Under the pieces are notes generated by a model. It did no database searches, was not told where the DNA came from, and saw nothing but the letters and a program-made list of their open reading frames with translations. From Bordetella parapertussis (lineage in GTDB: Bacteria > Pseudomonadota > Gammaproteobacteria > Burkholderiales > SG8-39): a stretch of DNA of 40,611 nucleotides. The stretch's first letter is position 1. Each line of letters opens with the position of its first letter. A program made the translations under genes and the position numbers. This document shows, one piece after another, positions 1 to 8,288 of the stretch. The stretch spans positions 1-40,611 of the forward strand of contig CAMDFL010000019.1 of NCBI GenBank assembly GCA_945897475.1. The letters run 5' to 3'.

Positions 1-2
1 GG

Positions 3-101
3 GCGGACGAGCGCAGCCATCCCACCATGACCGCGATCGCGAAATCGCTGTCGGATAAAGATATAGAGGATCTGGCCGCGTACTATGGCAGAGGCAAGTA
101 A
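3..101 (+). CDS. C-terminal end of a c-type cytochrome (partial)
   Basis: The open frame runs in from the left edge and stops at TAA 99-101. The visible tail reads ...MTAIAKSLSDKDIEDLAAYYGRGK. A 'SLSDxDIxDLAAYY' tail is typical of the last helix of class I (c4/c553-type) cytochromes, which carry electrons in the periplasm. The haem-binding CXXCH would lie upstream, outside the window. The stop is 3 bases before the next cytochrome gene, so the two are almost certainly co-transcribed. The family call rests on the C-terminal helix alone. Confidence 0.7.
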   Translation, partial: ADERSHPTMTAIAKSLSDKDIEDLAAYYGRGK

Positions 102-104
102 GCT

Positions 105-485
105 ATGAATAGGACCCAACTGGTGATGAAAAAACGGACAGCAGCAAGACCAATGATGCCAAGCTTTTTGGCAACGATATTTGTCGCAACCCTCGGAGTG
201 GCTTCAACTTGCGCACTTGCCGATATAGCCGCGGGGCAGGCCAAGGCGAAGCAGGTATGTGCCGTTTGTCATGGCGAGAACGGCGACAAGCCCTTGCAAC
301 CCGATTATGCGATTATTGCCGGCCAGCATCGTGATTATCTGGCCAAGGCCTTGAACGACTACAAAACCGGCGTTCGCAAAAATGCCATCATGGGCGCGCA
401 GGCGCAGAACCTGAGCCGGCAGGAAATTCTGGATGTGGCGCAGTGGTTCGCATCGCGTCCCGGACCCCTGGCGATCAAGCACTGA
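105..485 (+). CDS. Small c-type cytochrome (class I, c4/c553-like)
   Basis: A 126-residue exported monohaem cytochrome. The N-terminus has a basic stretch (MKKRTAAR) and a hydrophobic segment (FLATIFVATLGVAS) ending in a plausible signal peptidase site after CALA. The haem-binding motif is CAVCH, followed by GENGDKP, and the distal Met ligand is probably in NAIMGAQAQNLS. The final helix 'LSRQEILDVAQWFASRPG' matches the usual class I end. Family knowledge places it in the periplasm as an electron carrier. Its partner oxidase or reductase is not visible, but it directly follows another cytochrome gene, so a two-cytochrome unit is likely. Start at 105 follows a GAGGCAAG stretch; ATG 126 is an alternative start that would still leave a signal peptide. 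A strong terminator follows. Confidence 0.9.
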   Translation: MNRTQLVMKKRTAARPMMPSFLATIFVATLGVASTCALADIAAGQAKAKQVCAVCHGENGDKPLQPDYAIIAGQHRDYLAKALNDYKTGVRKNAIMGAQAQNLSRQEILDVAQWFASRPGPLAIKH

Positions 486-505
486 CCCGCTTGCGCGAAA
501 AAAAC

Positions 506-529
506 GGTGGCTGAGGCCACCTTTTTTTT
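506..529. terminator. Bidirectional rho-independent terminator
   Basis: A perfect 6-bp stem, GGTGGC / GCCACC, with loop TGAG is followed by eight T on the plus strand. It is preceded by a run of seven A, which becomes a T tract on the minus strand. It lies between the cytochrome gene and the convergent DUF1841 gene and can serve both. Confidence 0.88.
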
Positions 530-552
530 GGGGTGCGCTCGGCAGGGCGGAC

Positions 553-999
553 TTACTTTGGCGTTGAAAGTCCTCTACTAACTTTTTTTACGCACTCCAG
601 ATACGCCTCGGCATCCGGGGGGCGATTCTCGCGCTGCGAACGCCATACGGTCTCGCCTAGGCATTCGAGAACGGCATGCGCAGCCTGATGCCTGTCGCTA
701 AATTTCGCCATGAGCCGGTCGAATTCACGCCGCAATCCAGCTGGTTGGTCGATAGACAACTGTTCCTCGATCGCCAGATGCAGGCTCATATGCAGGAAAG
801 GGTTGGTGCCACCTTGCTCGAGTGTGAATTCGTCCTGCGTCGTGCCTTTTGCCGAGGCCAGCATCGATTGATACTCAGGGTGCATAAAAATGATGTCCAG
901 CGCCATGCCCTCCAGCGGCGTGAGCGGCGCACGTTCGCCTTGCTTTCGCCAAGTCTGTATAAAAAAATCTCTAACTTCGTCGCGGCTGGGTGAAAACAT
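553..999 (-). CDS. DUF1841 family protein
   Basis: A 148-residue protein starting MFSPSRDEVRDFFIQTWRKQ. The 'MFxPSRDxxRxFF' start, the 'PLEGMALDIIFMHPEYQ' segment and the 'NPFLHMSLHLAIEEQLSIDQPAGLR' segment are hallmarks of the DUF1841 family, whose function is not known. The ORF track extends it upstream to 1233, but that part overlaps nth in another frame and looks unlike the family, so I use ATG at 999. It is the last gene of the aat-bpt-pyrD-rsxB-nth run, 40 bases downstream of nth, and ends at the bidirectional terminator. No signal peptide or membrane segment is visible, so it is probably cytoplasmic. Confidence 0.85.
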   Translation of the reverse strand: MFSPSRDEVRDFFIQTWRKQGERAPLTPLEGMALDIIFMHPEYQSMLASAKGTTQDEFTLEQGGTNPFLHMSLHLAIEEQLSIDQPAGLRREFDRLMAKFSDRHQAAHAVLECLGETVWRSQRENRPPDAEAYLECVKKVSRGLSTPK

Positions 1000-1039
1000 G
1001 TCGAGAGTTTCAGTCGGTGGTGGTGTCGAACGGCGTTCG

Positions 1040-1708
1040 CTAAAGGGCCCGGGGTGTTTTGGGCTTTGGCGCGGACGCCTTGGTTTTGCCCCGATATTCA
1101 CACCATTCATCAATGGTGCATGCAGGACACTCTGGTTTTCGAGCCTTGCAAACGTAGCGCCCGTGCAGGATAAGCCAGTGATGCGCATCCAGCTTGAAAT
1201 CATCGGCCACGAATTTGAGTAGCCGTTGTTCAACCTGCAATACGTTTTTGCCAGGCGCTATGCCGGTGCGGTTGGCAACGCGAAAAATGTGAGTGTCGAC
1301 CGCGATGGTGGGTTCGCCAAATGCGGTATTGAGGATGACATTCGCGGTTTTTCGACCGACACCCGGCAGCGCTTCGAGAGATTCCCGGTCGCGCGGCACT
1401 TCGCCATGATGTAAATCGACCAGTATGCGACATGTCTCGATCAGATGCCGTGCCTTGGAGCGGTACAGGCCTATGGTTTTTATGTAGTCACACAGTCGTT
1501 CGACACCCAGAGAATGCATCAACTGCGGCGTACCGGCATCGCGAAATAGCGCAGGTGTCGCGCGATTGACGCCTCGGTCGGTGGCTTGCGCCGAGAGCAC
1601 TACGGCAACCAGCAGTTCGAACGGCGAGCGATGCAGGAGTTCGGTGCGTGGGGCCGGATTAGCCTGTCGAAGTCGTTCGAAAATCGCACGTCGCTTGTCG
1701 GCGTTCAT
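1040..1708 (-). CDS. nth: Endonuclease III (DNA glycosylase/AP lyase)
   Basis: A 222-residue base-excision repair enzyme that removes oxidised pyrimidines and cleaves the resulting abasic site. It has the helix-hairpin-helix [13 protein letters not shown] (about residues 113-125) with the catalytic Lys, the catalytic Asp in AVDTHIFR, and the C-terminal [4Fe-4S] loop [17 protein letters not shown] (C-x6-C-x2-C-x5-C). Length is close to the usual 210-215, with a short basic tail ([16 protein letters not shown]). Its ATG overlaps the rsxB stop (ATGA at 1705-1708), so the two are translationally coupled. In E. coli nth ends the rsxABCDGE operon, so an rsxB-nth link is an old association. Confidence 0.96.
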   Translation of the reverse strand: MNADKRRAIFERLRQANPAPRTELLHRSPFELLVAVVLSAQATDRGVNRATPALFRDAGTPQLMHSLGVERLCDYIKTIGLYRSKARHLIETCRILVDLHHGEVPRDRESLEALPGVGRKTANVILNTAFGEPTIAVDTHIFRVANRTGIAPGKNVLQVEQRLLKFVADDFKLDAHHWLILHGRYVCKARKPECPACTIDEWCEYRGKTKASAPKPKTPRAL

Positions 1709-2448
1709 GGTTTTTCCACCTTGCCGGGTCCAGCGACCTTGTCTCGCCTTGCGTCGATTGCTCGCAGACGATGTTCGATTTCAGCGGAAAGGTTCTCGGT
1801 GTTTTTGGGTTTGATTGAGCTTTGCATTGCCTTGGCACGCTCCATTGCCGCGCGTACCAGCGCCTGCCTTGCCTTGGCCCCATCGTCATTGGCGCCGTCA
1901 TCTGACTTGCCTGGCTTGGCAAAGCCTTGTGCTTCATCCCTGGCAAGGCGGGTCGTTCTCGATTGGTAAGCTCGGCGAGCGTCATTCGCACGCGCGTCGG
2001 TCCATAGGGCGAGCGCATTGGATTCCGCAATCATCGCGATGCAGTCAACCGGACAAGGTGCAACGCACAGCTCACATCCGGTACATAGTTCAGCGATCAC
2101 GGTGTGCATTTGTTTAGCGGCGCCGATGATGGCATCGACCGGGCAGGCTTGAATACAAAGCGTGCAGCCGATGCACGCCGCCTCATCGATAAAGGCCAGT
2201 TTTAAGGGGCCTTCGACGCCATTTGCTGTATTCAGCGCAAGGGGCTTTCTGCCAAGTAATGTCGCCAGCTTGATGATTCCCAATTGCCCGCCTGGCGGAC
2301 ATTGATTGAAGTCCGCCTCGCCTTTGGCAATAGCCTCGGCATAGGGCCGGCATGCCGGATAGCCGCAGCGTGTGCATTGCGTCTGTGGAAGAACCTTGTC
2401 GATCGCCTCGACAAGTGCGTCGATAGATGGATTTGTTGCCGCGCTCAT
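1705..2448 (-). CDS. rsxB: RsxB/RnfB-type ferredoxin, lacking the membrane anchor
   Basis: A 247-residue iron-sulfur protein. The N-terminus has the RnfB cluster domain CTRCGYPAC...NQCPPGG (Cys 25, 28, 33, 50). Two ferredoxin [4Fe-4S] motifs follow: [13 protein letters not shown] and [13 protein letters not shown]. The C-terminal 90 residues are charged and Ala/Lys-rich and look disordered. Full-length RnfB proteins begin with a hydrophobic membrane helix; here the cluster domain starts almost at once ([25 protein letters not shown]), so this form should be soluble. No other rnf/rsx gene is in the window. The gene overlaps pyrD upstream and nth downstream by ATGA, so it is made with them. A role in electron supply to iron-sulfur proteins is inference. 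Confidence 0.9.
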   Translation of the reverse strand: MSAATNPSIDALVEAIDKVLPQTQCTRCGYPACRPYAEAIAKGEADFNQCPPGGQLGIIKLATLLGRKPLALNTANGVEGPLKLAFIDEAACIGCTLCIQACPVDAIIGAAKQMHTVIAELCTGCELCVAPCPVDCIAMIAESNALALWTDARANDARRAYQSRTTRLARDEAQGFAKPGKSDDGANDDGAKARQALVRAAMERAKAMQSSIKPKNTENLSAEIEHRLRAIDARRDKVAGPGKVEKP

Positions 2449-3470
2449 GCGCGTGATCGGGCGAGGCCGGTCAGGATACGACTGATCAATCGGGGGCCTT
2501 CATACACCAGCGAACTGTATAGCTGGACTAAATTTGCGCCTGCATGCAGTTTTTCTATTGCGTCGGCTGCGCTGGAGACCCCGCCCACGCCGATGATAGG
2601 CACACGTCCTTGCAGCACCTGAGCCAGGCGCGCGATAACTTCGGTGGAGCGCGCCCGCAACGGTTCACCGGACAATCCACCGGCCTCGCGGCTGGCCTGC
2701 AAGTGCTCGACGCCGGCGCGAGAAAGCGTCGTATTTGTGGCTATCACCGCGTCAAGTCCGTGCGCGATCACCTTTTCAGCGATGGCGTCGATGGCGCGCT
2801 CATCCAGGTCCGGCGCGATTTTTACCGCGATCGGAACATGGCGACCAGTGGATTGACTCAACTCGCCACGGGCTCGGGCAAGCTCACCCAGCAGATGGTT
2901 CATTAGCTCGTCATGTTGCAGCTCGCGTAGACCCGAGGTATTTGGCGAGGAGACATTGGCGGTTACAAACGACGCATAGGGATAGACCTTGCGAAGGCAT
3001 TGCACGTAATCTTCGGCGGCGCGTTCGATCGGTGTATCAAAATTCTTTCCAATGTTAACCCCGACGATTCCTTTATGCGTTTGACGACGAAGGTTTTCGA
3101 CCAGATGATCAACGCCCAGGTTGTTGAATCCCATGCGATTGATGATCGCGCGTGAGCTGGTGAGACGAAAAATCCGCGGCCTTGGATTGCCTGGTTGTGG
3201 GCGCGGGGTGACCGCACCTATTTCAATGAAGCCAAATCCTAATCCCAACAGCGCATCAATGTGGTCGCCGTTCTTGTCCAATCCCGCAGCAAGTCCGACT
3301 GGATTGGGGAAATCCAATCCCATTGTTCGAACCGGGATAGCTTGAGCGGGACCGGCAACCAGGCGCAACAGGCCTGCAGAATGCAGCGTATCCAATAGCC
3401 GTAGTCCCGCACCATGTGCGGATTCAGGATCCAGACAAAAAAGGATTGGCCTCGCCAGACGATAAAGCAT
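2445..3470 (-). CDS. pyrD: Dihydroorotate dehydrogenase (quinone), class 2
   Basis: A 341-residue membrane-associated FMN enzyme that oxidises dihydroorotate to orotate with quinone, the fourth step of pyrimidine synthesis. Class 2 features are an N-terminal amphipathic extension ([20 protein letters not shown]), [44 protein letters not shown], the catalytic Ser region [14 protein letters not shown], and the FMN phosphate loop [12 protein letters not shown]. Length matches the family. It lies 26 bases after bpt and overlaps rsxB by ATGA. Nothing is missing. Confidence 0.97.
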   Translation of the reverse strand: MLYRLARPILFCLDPESAHGAGLRLLDTLHSAGLLRLVAGPAQAIPVRTMGLDFPNPVGLAAGLDKNGDHIDALLGLGFGFIEIGAVTPRPQPGNPRPRIFRLTSSRAIINRMGFNNLGVDHLVENLRRQTHKGIVGVNIGKNFDTPIERAAEDYVQCLRKVYPYASFVTANVSSPNTSGLRELQHDELMNHLLGELARARGELSQSTGRHVPIAVKIAPDLDERAIDAIAEKVIAHGLDAVIATNTTLSRAGVEHLQASREAGGLSGEPLRARSTEVIARLAQVLQGRVPIIGVGGVSSAADAIEKLHAGANLVQLYSSLVYEGPRLISRILTGLARSRA

Positions 3471-3496
3471 GAAGGTAGTCTACCAGCGCATACGCG

Positions 3497-4231
3497 CTAA
3501 AAATCGCGCGCTTCGAGTCGGCGCCAGTTCCCGTCAATAAAGCCTTCTATGGGACGAAAGCGCGCTTTATAGGACATTTTCTGAGAATCGCGAATCCAGT
3601 AACCCAGATACAAATAGGGCAATTTCAAACTGCGGCATTGCTCGATCTGCCAAAGGATGTTGTAGGTCCCGTAGCTGGCGTGCGCGTCGTCGGGGTCGAA
3701 GAATGTGTAGACAGAGGACAGGCCATCGTTTAATTGATCCAAAATCGAGGCCATTACCAACTTGCCATCGCGTCGAAATTCGGCGAGCTTGGTGTTAGCC
3801 CTGCTTTGCAACAGAAAATGCGAATACTGATCGCGGCTGTCCTGATCCATGCCCCCGCCGGCATGGCGCCTTGCCTGATAGCGCAGGTACAGGGAGTAGT
3901 GCTCGACGCGAAAGTGCAATCCGGCGATGCTGGAATCAAGGTCTTGGTGCCCTGACCAGGCGCGGCGCTGGCTTCGGCTCATTGAAAAATCGGCGACAGG
4001 AACGCGCACCGGTACGCAGGCACGGCACGCATCGCAATAAGGGCGATAAGTGAAAATTCCGCTTCTTCTGAATCCCAATCTGACCAAATCCCCGTACAGG
4101 TCGTTGCCGATCAAATGACTGGGAGTGGCGACTTGCGAGCGCGCCATTTTTCCTTGCAGGTAGCTGCAGGGATACGGCGCCGTTACGTAGAACTGCAGGA
4201 CGGCATGCGGCAGGTCGTTGAGTTGAGACAT
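3497..4231 (-). CDS. bpt: Aspartate/glutamate leucyltransferase (Bpt, Ate1-like)
   Basis: A 244-residue aminoacyl-tRNA-protein transferase that adds Leu to proteins with N-terminal Asp or Glu, marking them for ClpS/ClpAP degradation. Typical segments are [22 protein letters not shown] at the start, [25 protein letters not shown] with the clustered Cys, [25 protein letters not shown], and [21 protein letters not shown] near the end. The ORF track starts upstream inside aat; I choose ATG 4231 ([15 protein letters not shown]), which is the usual start and lies 4 bases after the aat stop. Neighbouring aat and bpt together make up the bacterial N-degron tagging pair. Confidence 0.95.
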   Translation of the reverse strand: MSQLNDLPHAVLQFYVTAPYPCSYLQGKMARSQVATPSHLIGNDLYGDLVRLGFRRSGIFTYRPYCDACRACVPVRVPVADFSMSRSQRRAWSGHQDLDSSIAGLHFRVEHYSLYLRYQARRHAGGGMDQDSRDQYSHFLLQSRANTKLAEFRRDGKLVMASILDQLNDGLSSVYTFFDPDDAHASYGTYNILWQIEQCRSLKLPYLYLGYWIRDSQKMSYKARFRPIEGFIDGNWRRLEARDF

Positions 4232-4235
4232 GAAT

Positions 4236-4949
4236 TCAGAGGCCTGCGGGTTCGTTGCGAACGACGGCGTAATTCCAGTGACCGACTTGGCGCGGATTGT
4301 GAACCCATTCGCGCACCTGTCGCAAGAAATCTGCGCGAGCAATCGGGCGCGCTCCAAGGGATTCAAGATGTTCCGTATGAAACTGGCAATCGATTAGGCG
4401 AACGCGTTGATCGATAAACCAGTTGACCATGGTGGCCAAGGCTATTTTCGATGCGTCGCGTGTGCGGCTAAACATCGATTCGCCGAAGAAAATGTCTCCG
4501 ATTGCGACGCCGTAGAGGCCGCCCGCTAACTCGCCGTCGACCCAGGTTTCAACCGAATGGGCATGCCCCAAGCGATGTAATTCAAGGTAGGCCGCCCGCA
4601 TCTGCGGGGTAATCCAGGTGCCCGGCTGCTCATCTCGAGGCGCGGCGCATGCGTCCATCACCAGGCTGTAAGCCGTGTCAAAGCGAACCTCGTATTCGCT
4701 GTTGCGAAGGCGTTTTCCCAGCGACCGGGATACACGGAACTCGCTTGGGTACAAAACCATGCGCGGATCGGGTGACCACCAAAGGATAGGATCACTGTGT
4801 GAAAACCAGGGAAATATGCCTTGGCGATAGGCGCTAAGTAATCGTTCTGGCGAGAGATCGCCGCCCATCGCAAGTAGACCGTTAGGTTCCGCAAGGGCGT
4901 GCTCGGGAGGTGGAAATTGCGTTGCGGCGCTATCCAGTATGCGAATCAA
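4236..4949 (-). CDS. aat: Leucyl/phenylalanyl-tRNA--protein transferase
   Basis: A 237-residue cytoplasmic transferase that adds Leu or Phe from tRNA to proteins with N-terminal Lys or Arg, feeding the ClpS/ClpAP pathway. Diagnostic segments are [94 protein letters not shown] and [25 protein letters not shown]. Length is normal. It is the first gene of the minus-strand operon that continues through bpt, pyrD, rsxB, nth and DUF1841, and it faces amt across a 311-base divergent region. Confidence 0.96.
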   Translation of the reverse strand: MIRILDSAATQFPPPEHALAEPNGLLAMGGDLSPERLLSAYRQGIFPWFSHSDPILWWSPDPRMVLYPSEFRVSRSLGKRLRNSEYEVRFDTAYSLVMDACAAPRDEQPGTWITPQMRAAYLELHRLGHAHSVETWVDGELAGGLYGVAIGDIFFGESMFSRTRDASKIALATMVNWFIDQRVRLIDCQFHTEHLESLGARPIARADFLRQVREWVHNPRQVGHWNYAVVRNEPAGL

Positions 4950-5260
4950 CAGCGCCCCCTGAATTTGTACCGCCGTCGCGCGATATATGTCTATGCACTA
5001 TTTGGGTTCTCTTTATTCTTGCCCAGCTGGATAAATCCCCTACAATTCAACATTATTTACCTTTCCCAAAAACGTGACAGGCTCGCAAGAGCCACGTTGT
5101 TGTCATGAATTGAGAAATTGTTGACAATTGGCCGCATTGTCAAAAAAAGAATAATTGCTTGCACGCTTTGGATTCACCGTTACCCCTTCATGGGGAATGC
5201 TGGCGTTCAGCGGTTGAAGATTTAAAAAAATTGGCATCTTGCGTCGTTAAAGGGGAAGGC
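4950..5260. other. Divergent intergenic region, aat / amt
   Basis: 311 bases between the start codons of aat (minus) and amt (plus). It is AT-richer than its surroundings from about 5000 on. It contains the operator-like palindrome at 5117-5143, listed separately. The ORF track opens amt at a TTG at 5159, but that N-terminal extension has no family support and is treated as leader. I found no confident -35/-10 pair and no sigma-54 (TGGC-N-TTGC) site. Confidence 0.6.
5117..5143. promoter_or_regulatory. Composite palindrome, probable operator upstream of amt
   Basis: TTGACAAT (5121-5128) and ATTGTCAA (5136-5143) form a perfect 8-bp inverted repeat with 7 bases between. A second palindrome, ATTGT-TG-ACAAT (5117-5128), overlaps the left arm. 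The block thus holds three ATTGT/ACAAT half-sites, 118-144 bases before the amt ATG. Many GntR-family operators have the form of short inverted arms around two central bases, so a GntR-type repressor is possible, but this is inference. The loop lacks terminator features. Confidence 0.55.
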
Positions 5261-6448
5261 ATGGAAAATTTAAAAGCAAGCGCGGATGTGCTGTTCATTT
5301 TGCTTGGCGGCATCATGGTTCTGGCAATGCATTCTGGATTCGCATTCCTTGAACTGGGCACTGTTCGCCACAAGAACCAGGTTAATGCCTTGGTCAAGAT
5401 TCTTTGCGATTTCTCAATATCAACCATAGCGTATTTTTTCGTTGGCTACGCGGTGGCGTATGGCGTTAGTTTCTTTTCCGGCGCGGAGATCCTGGCTGAG
5501 AAAAGCGGCTATGACATGGTTAAATTCTTCTTCCTGCTCACGTTTGCCGCCGCGGTTCCAGCAATTGTTTCTGGAGGTATCGCTGAGCGGGCAAAGTTTT
5601 ACCCGCAGCTCGCGGCCTCAGCCCTGGTTGTCGCGTTGGTATATCCCTTTTTTGAAGGGATAGCCTGGAACCAGCAATTTGGCATTCAGGCGTGGATGAA
5701 AGCCAGCTTCGGCGAGGAGTTCCACGACTTCGCTGGTTCAGTGGTGGTCCATGCCGTCGGTGGCTGGATTGGTTTGACTGCGGTACTTTTTCTTGGCGCC
5801 CGCACCGGGCGCTATTCCAAGGACGGCAAAGTGCTTAGCGCCCATCCCCCGTCAAGCATTCCGTTTCTGGCGCTGGGCGCATGGATACTCGCGGTCGGTT
5901 GGTTCGGATTTAACGTCATGTCGGCGCAAACGCTGGATAAGGTCAGCGGCCTGGTCGCGATTAATTCGCTGATGGCAATGGTTGGCGGTACCTTGGCTGC
6001 TTTGCTGGCTGGCAAGAACGACCCAGGGTTCGTTCACAACGGACCATTGGCAGGTCTGGTCGCCGTGTGCGCGGGTTCGGATGTCATGCATCCGATCGGA
6101 TCGCTGGTGGTAGGTGCGATCGCCGGTTTCATCTTTGTTTATATGTTTACGATTACCCAAAACCGCTGGAAAATCGACGATGTATTGGGCGTGTGGCCCC
6201 TGCATGGTTTGTGCGGCGCGTGGGGTGGCATAGCTGCGGGCATATTCGGATCCAAGGCCATGGGCGGGATGGGTGGCGTGTCCTTTATGTCGCAATTGAC
6301 AGGCACTGTTCTTGGCATCACCGTTGCCTTGGTGGGAGGCGCGCTGATTTATGGCATTCTCAAAGCCACGGTGGGCTTACGCATGGATCAAGAAGAAGAG
6401 TTCATCGGGGCAGATCTGTCGATCCACAAAATTTCGTCAACGCCTTAG
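5261..6448 (+). CDS. amt: Ammonium transporter (Amt/MEP/Rh family)
   Basis: A 395-residue integral membrane channel for ammonium uptake with about 11 membrane helices. The signature DFAGSVVVHAVGGWIGLTAVLFLGAR matches the family pattern, with the first pore His in VVHAVGG and the second in WPLHGLCGAWGG. FFEGIAWN and FAFLELGTVRHKNQVN are also characteristic. I use ATG 5261 because it follows a good ribosome-binding site (AGGGGAAGGC) and starts MENLKASADVLFILLGG, directly before helix 1. There is no cleavable signal peptide, unlike E. coli AmtB. No glnK/glnB gene adjoins it, although amt genes are often paired with one. It is expected to be nitrogen-regulated, but no NtrC or sigma-54 site is visible. 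Confidence 0.96.
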   Translation: MENLKASADVLFILLGGIMVLAMHSGFAFLELGTVRHKNQVNALVKILCDFSISTIAYFFVGYAVAYGVSFFSGAEILAEKSGYDMVKFFFLLTFAAAVPAIVSGGIAERAKFYPQLAASALVVALVYPFFEGIAWNQQFGIQAWMKASFGEEFHDFAGSVVVHAVGGWIGLTAVLFLGARTGRYSKDGKVLSAHPPSSIPFLALGAWILAVGWFGFNVMSAQTLDKVSGLVAINSLMAMVGGTLAALLAGKNDPGFVHNGPLAGLVAVCAGSDVMHPIGSLVVGAIAGFIFVYMFTITQNRWKIDDVLGVWPLHGLCGAWGGIAAGIFGSKAMGGMGGVSFMSQLTGTVLGITVALVGGALIYGILKATVGLRMDQEEEFIGADLSIHKISSTP

Positions 6449-6450
6449 CT

Positions 6451-6474
6451 GATATCAAATCGCGATATCAAATC
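6451..6474. repeat. Short direct repeat after amt
   Basis: GATATCAAATC occurs at 6451-6461 and again at 6464-6474, a few bases after the amt stop. No function can be read from it. Confidence 0.5.
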
Positions 6475-6484
6475 AGAGTGTTTT

Positions 6485-6515
6485 CGATAGGGCCTGGTTA
6501 TCGCAGGCCTTATCG
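6485..6515. terminator. Hairpin between convergent amt and Nudix genes
   Basis: CGATAGGGCCTG pairs with CAGGCCTTATCG (12-bp stem, one G-U pair, 7-base loop). It lacks a good T tract on either strand (CTTTCC follows), so it is either a weak terminator or an mRNA 3'-end stabiliser. Confidence 0.5.
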
Positions 6516-6558
6516 CTTTCCGGGGGTACGCTTCGGGTGAACCTCGAATGCCCTTTGG

Positions 6559-7095
6559 TCAACCCTGCGCGGATAACTTGCCTGAACGGAATCGATAGTC
6601 GCCAGTGCCGCGGTCGGCCAGAAAATGTTGAAGTGTCGTGGTAACAGTACGAAACGCAATCTCTTTCCAAGGGATATCGGATTCGTCGAATAGTTCGACC
6701 TCGAGGCTTTCCGATCCCGCGGAAAAATTCAAATCCAGAAGGCGGGCGCGGTAAAAAAGATGCACCTGATCGACATGGGGCACCGACAACATCGTCAAAA
6801 GCTCATGCAATTCGACGCGCGCATTGGCCTCCTCAAGCGTTTCCCGGATTGCCGCCTGCTCCGTGGTTTCGCCCAACTCCATAAAACCCGCCGGTAAGGT
6901 CCAGAAACCTCGGCGCGGTTCGATGGCGCGTCGGCAGAGCAATATTTGCTTGTTCCATTCGGGCAATGCGCCGATGACCAGTTTCGGATTGACGTAATGG
7001 ATGGTGCCGCACCCGTCGCACAGGTGGCGTGCCAGGTTATCGCCTTCAGGTATGCGGAAGGCGAGTTTGTCGCCACAGTGAGAGCAGAATTTCAA
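6559..7095 (-). CDS. Nudix hydrolase with N-terminal zinc ribbon
   Basis: A 178-residue hydrolase of nucleoside diphosphates linked to another group. The N-terminus carries a zinc ribbon, CSHCG ... CDGCG (residues 4-8 and 26-30), as in NudC-like proteins. The Nudix box is GFMELGETTEQAAIRETLEEANARV, matching G-x5-E-x7-REUxEExGU with Asn instead of the usual Gly near its end. The segment RRGFWTLPAG precedes it, as expected. Similar proteins act on ADP-ribose or NADH, but substrate cannot be decided from sequence. It converges on amt. Confidence 0.88.
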   Translation of the reverse strand: MKFCSHCGDKLAFRIPEGDNLARHLCDGCGTIHYVNPKLVIGALPEWNKQILLCRRAIEPRRGFWTLPAGFMELGETTEQAAIRETLEEANARVELHELLTMLSVPHVDQVHLFYRARLLDLNFSAGSESLEVELFDESDIPWKEIAFRTVTTTLQHFLADRGTGDYRFRSGKLSAQG

Positions 7096-7409
7096 TGGAT
7101 GGTTGCCTTGACCGGTAAGATCTTTGAATGGGATGGGATGCTATTTTATAAGTCTTTGAAAATTAAAACTATCTTACCTTATATCCTTGCGCCTTGCGCC
7201 GCAATCTGACGCGAGAACCAACACGCTTTCTAGACCAGCGCACACGCCAACTTCAGTGATTGGGCTGGAGGGTAGTGCTGCCTAGATTTAAAACGCTCCC
7301 AGTGCGGAATGTCCGGAAATCAGAGCCGCAGAAGATTTGAGCGCCCGAGACACGCTGACTATGCCAGCCTAATCTACAATCCTATAAATAGAAATAATTG
7401 GGAGAATTC
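7096..7409. other. Divergent intergenic region with AT-rich core
   Basis: 314 bases between the Nudix gene (minus) and the DUF4383-like gene (plus). It holds an AT-rich core at about 7140-7190, an inverted pair GGTAAGAT (7114-7121) / ATCTTACC (7171-7178) and the direct repeat TCTTTGAA (7121-7128, 7153-7160). TATAAATA at 7383-7390 is close to the downstream start and could be a -10, but no matching -35 is clear. No gene or RNA was recognised. Confidence 0.4.
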
Positions 7410-7784
7410 ATGGGGCTGCAAAGCAACAAGCTGAATTATCGGGTCCTGCTGGTGTTCGCTCCCCTACTGATTCTGGTCGGGATAGCGGGATTCATCATGC
7501 CCACGCCACTGAGCAGCAATGCGCCTGCTTACAACATTTTTCACCTATTTTTCGGCGTGGTGGGATTGGCATTCGTGCTGATGAAGAACGACAAATTGAT
7601 ATCCACATTCAACATTGGATTCGGTGTGATCGATCTCTATCAGGCTGCCGCAAGTTTTCTGCATCTGTTCCCTGAGAGTTACTTTCGCTGGACCACAGGC
7701 GACGATATTCTGCATATCGTCATAGGAGTTGCACTGGTATGGGTCGGAATTAGTTCCAATAAGGTGCCTGCAACCGGCGCATAG
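7410..7784 (+). CDS. Small four-helix membrane protein, DUF4383-like
   Basis: A 124-residue protein with about four membrane segments: YRVLLVFAPLLILVGIAGFIM, IFHLFFGVVGLAFVLM, FNIGFGVIDLYQAAASFLHLF and DILHIVIGVALVWVGI. The paired 'NIFHLFFGVVGL' and 'DDILHIVIGVALVWVG' segments (His followed by G-rich helix) are typical of DUF4383-like proteins of unknown function. I use ATG 7410, preceded by GGGAGAATTC, rather than the TTG at 7398. It stands alone, with no operon partner. Confidence 0.72.
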   Translation: MGLQSNKLNYRVLLVFAPLLILVGIAGFIMPTPLSSNAPAYNIFHLFFGVVGLAFVLMKNDKLISTFNIGFGVIDLYQAAASFLHLFPESYFRWTTGDDILHIVIGVALVWVGISSNKVPATGA

Positions 7785-7902
7785 GCGCTCTGCCCGAGGG
7801 CGGAATAGACACGGTCATGCAGATTGAGCCTATTTGATCGCCGGCTAGGAGCTAGAACGCGCGAGTGATGTTGAGATTGTGGACTATCACTGAGGAGCAG
7901 AA

Positions 7903-8100
7903 ATGACGATTGACAGAAAAGTCATCGCGGGCATGGATTTTTCGGACGTGAGCACGGCGCGGAAGTTGAAGCCATCGTGCTGCCTCGGCTTTACTATTGA
8001 AGGACTTTGCGACTGGACGCAATCCCCGATGCCGAAACTGCACCTGCCATTTGCCGCTTCAAAGTACCCTGATATTCGCCATTTCCACGCTCCGTTGTGA
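7903..8100 (+). CDS. Doubtful small ORF with a good ribosome-binding site
   Basis: A 65-residue frame (MTIDRKVIAGMDFSDVSTARKLK...). GAGGAGCAGAA directly before the ATG is a strong ribosome-binding site, which is the main support. The product matches nothing I recognise, and its second half has little protein character. It could be the start of a decayed gene. The rest of 7785-8159 holds nothing I can name. Confidence 0.28.
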   Translation: MTIDRKVIAGMDFSDVSTARKLKPSCCLGFTIEGLCDWTQSPMPKLHLPFAASKYPDIRHFHAPL

Positions 8101-8159
8101 TGGGCGTGTGATGGCAAGGAAGCCGGAGCAGATCAATGGCACCTAACCCATTGAATGTA

Positions 8160-8235
8160 TGGTGCCCCGAAGACGAATCGAACGTCCGACCTACCCCTTA
8201 GGAGGGGGTTGCTCTATCCACTGAGCTACCGGGGC
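8160..8235 (-). tRNA. tRNA-Arg (anticodon CCT)
   Basis: The minus strand reads GCCCCGG-TA-GCTC...GAGC-A-ACCCC-CTCCTAA-GGGGT-...-GGACG-TTCGATT-CGTCT-TCGGGGC-ACCA. The acceptor stem has seven pairs (one G-U), the anticodon stem is ACCCC/GGGGT, and the loop CTCCTAA gives anticodon CCT, which reads AGG Arg codons. The T-loop is TTCGATT, and the 3' CCA is encoded. No integrase or att repeat is next to it. Confidence 0.96.
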
Positions 8236-8282
8236 TGCGGTGTGGCTGTTGGCGCCGGTTTGCACCGGTTCAGGTGGGGGGA

Positions 8283-8288
8283 ATTATA
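8283..8288 (-). promoter_or_regulatory. -10 element of the tRNA-Arg promoter
   Basis: The minus strand has a perfect TATAAT about 48 bases upstream of the tRNA 5' end, inside an otherwise GC-rich stretch. The matching -35 (TGGAGT at the right distance) is weak. Confidence 0.55.

Noticed and set aside
999-1233. N-terminal extension of DUF1841 in the ORF track
   Set aside because: It overlaps nth in another frame and does not resemble the family start, which is MFSPSRDEV at 999.
5159-5260. TTG-started N-terminal extension of amt
   Set aside because: No ribosome-binding site or family support; ATG 5261 has both.
8160-8235. tRNA gene as an integration site
   Set aside because: No integrase and no direct repeat of the tRNA 3' end was seen nearby.
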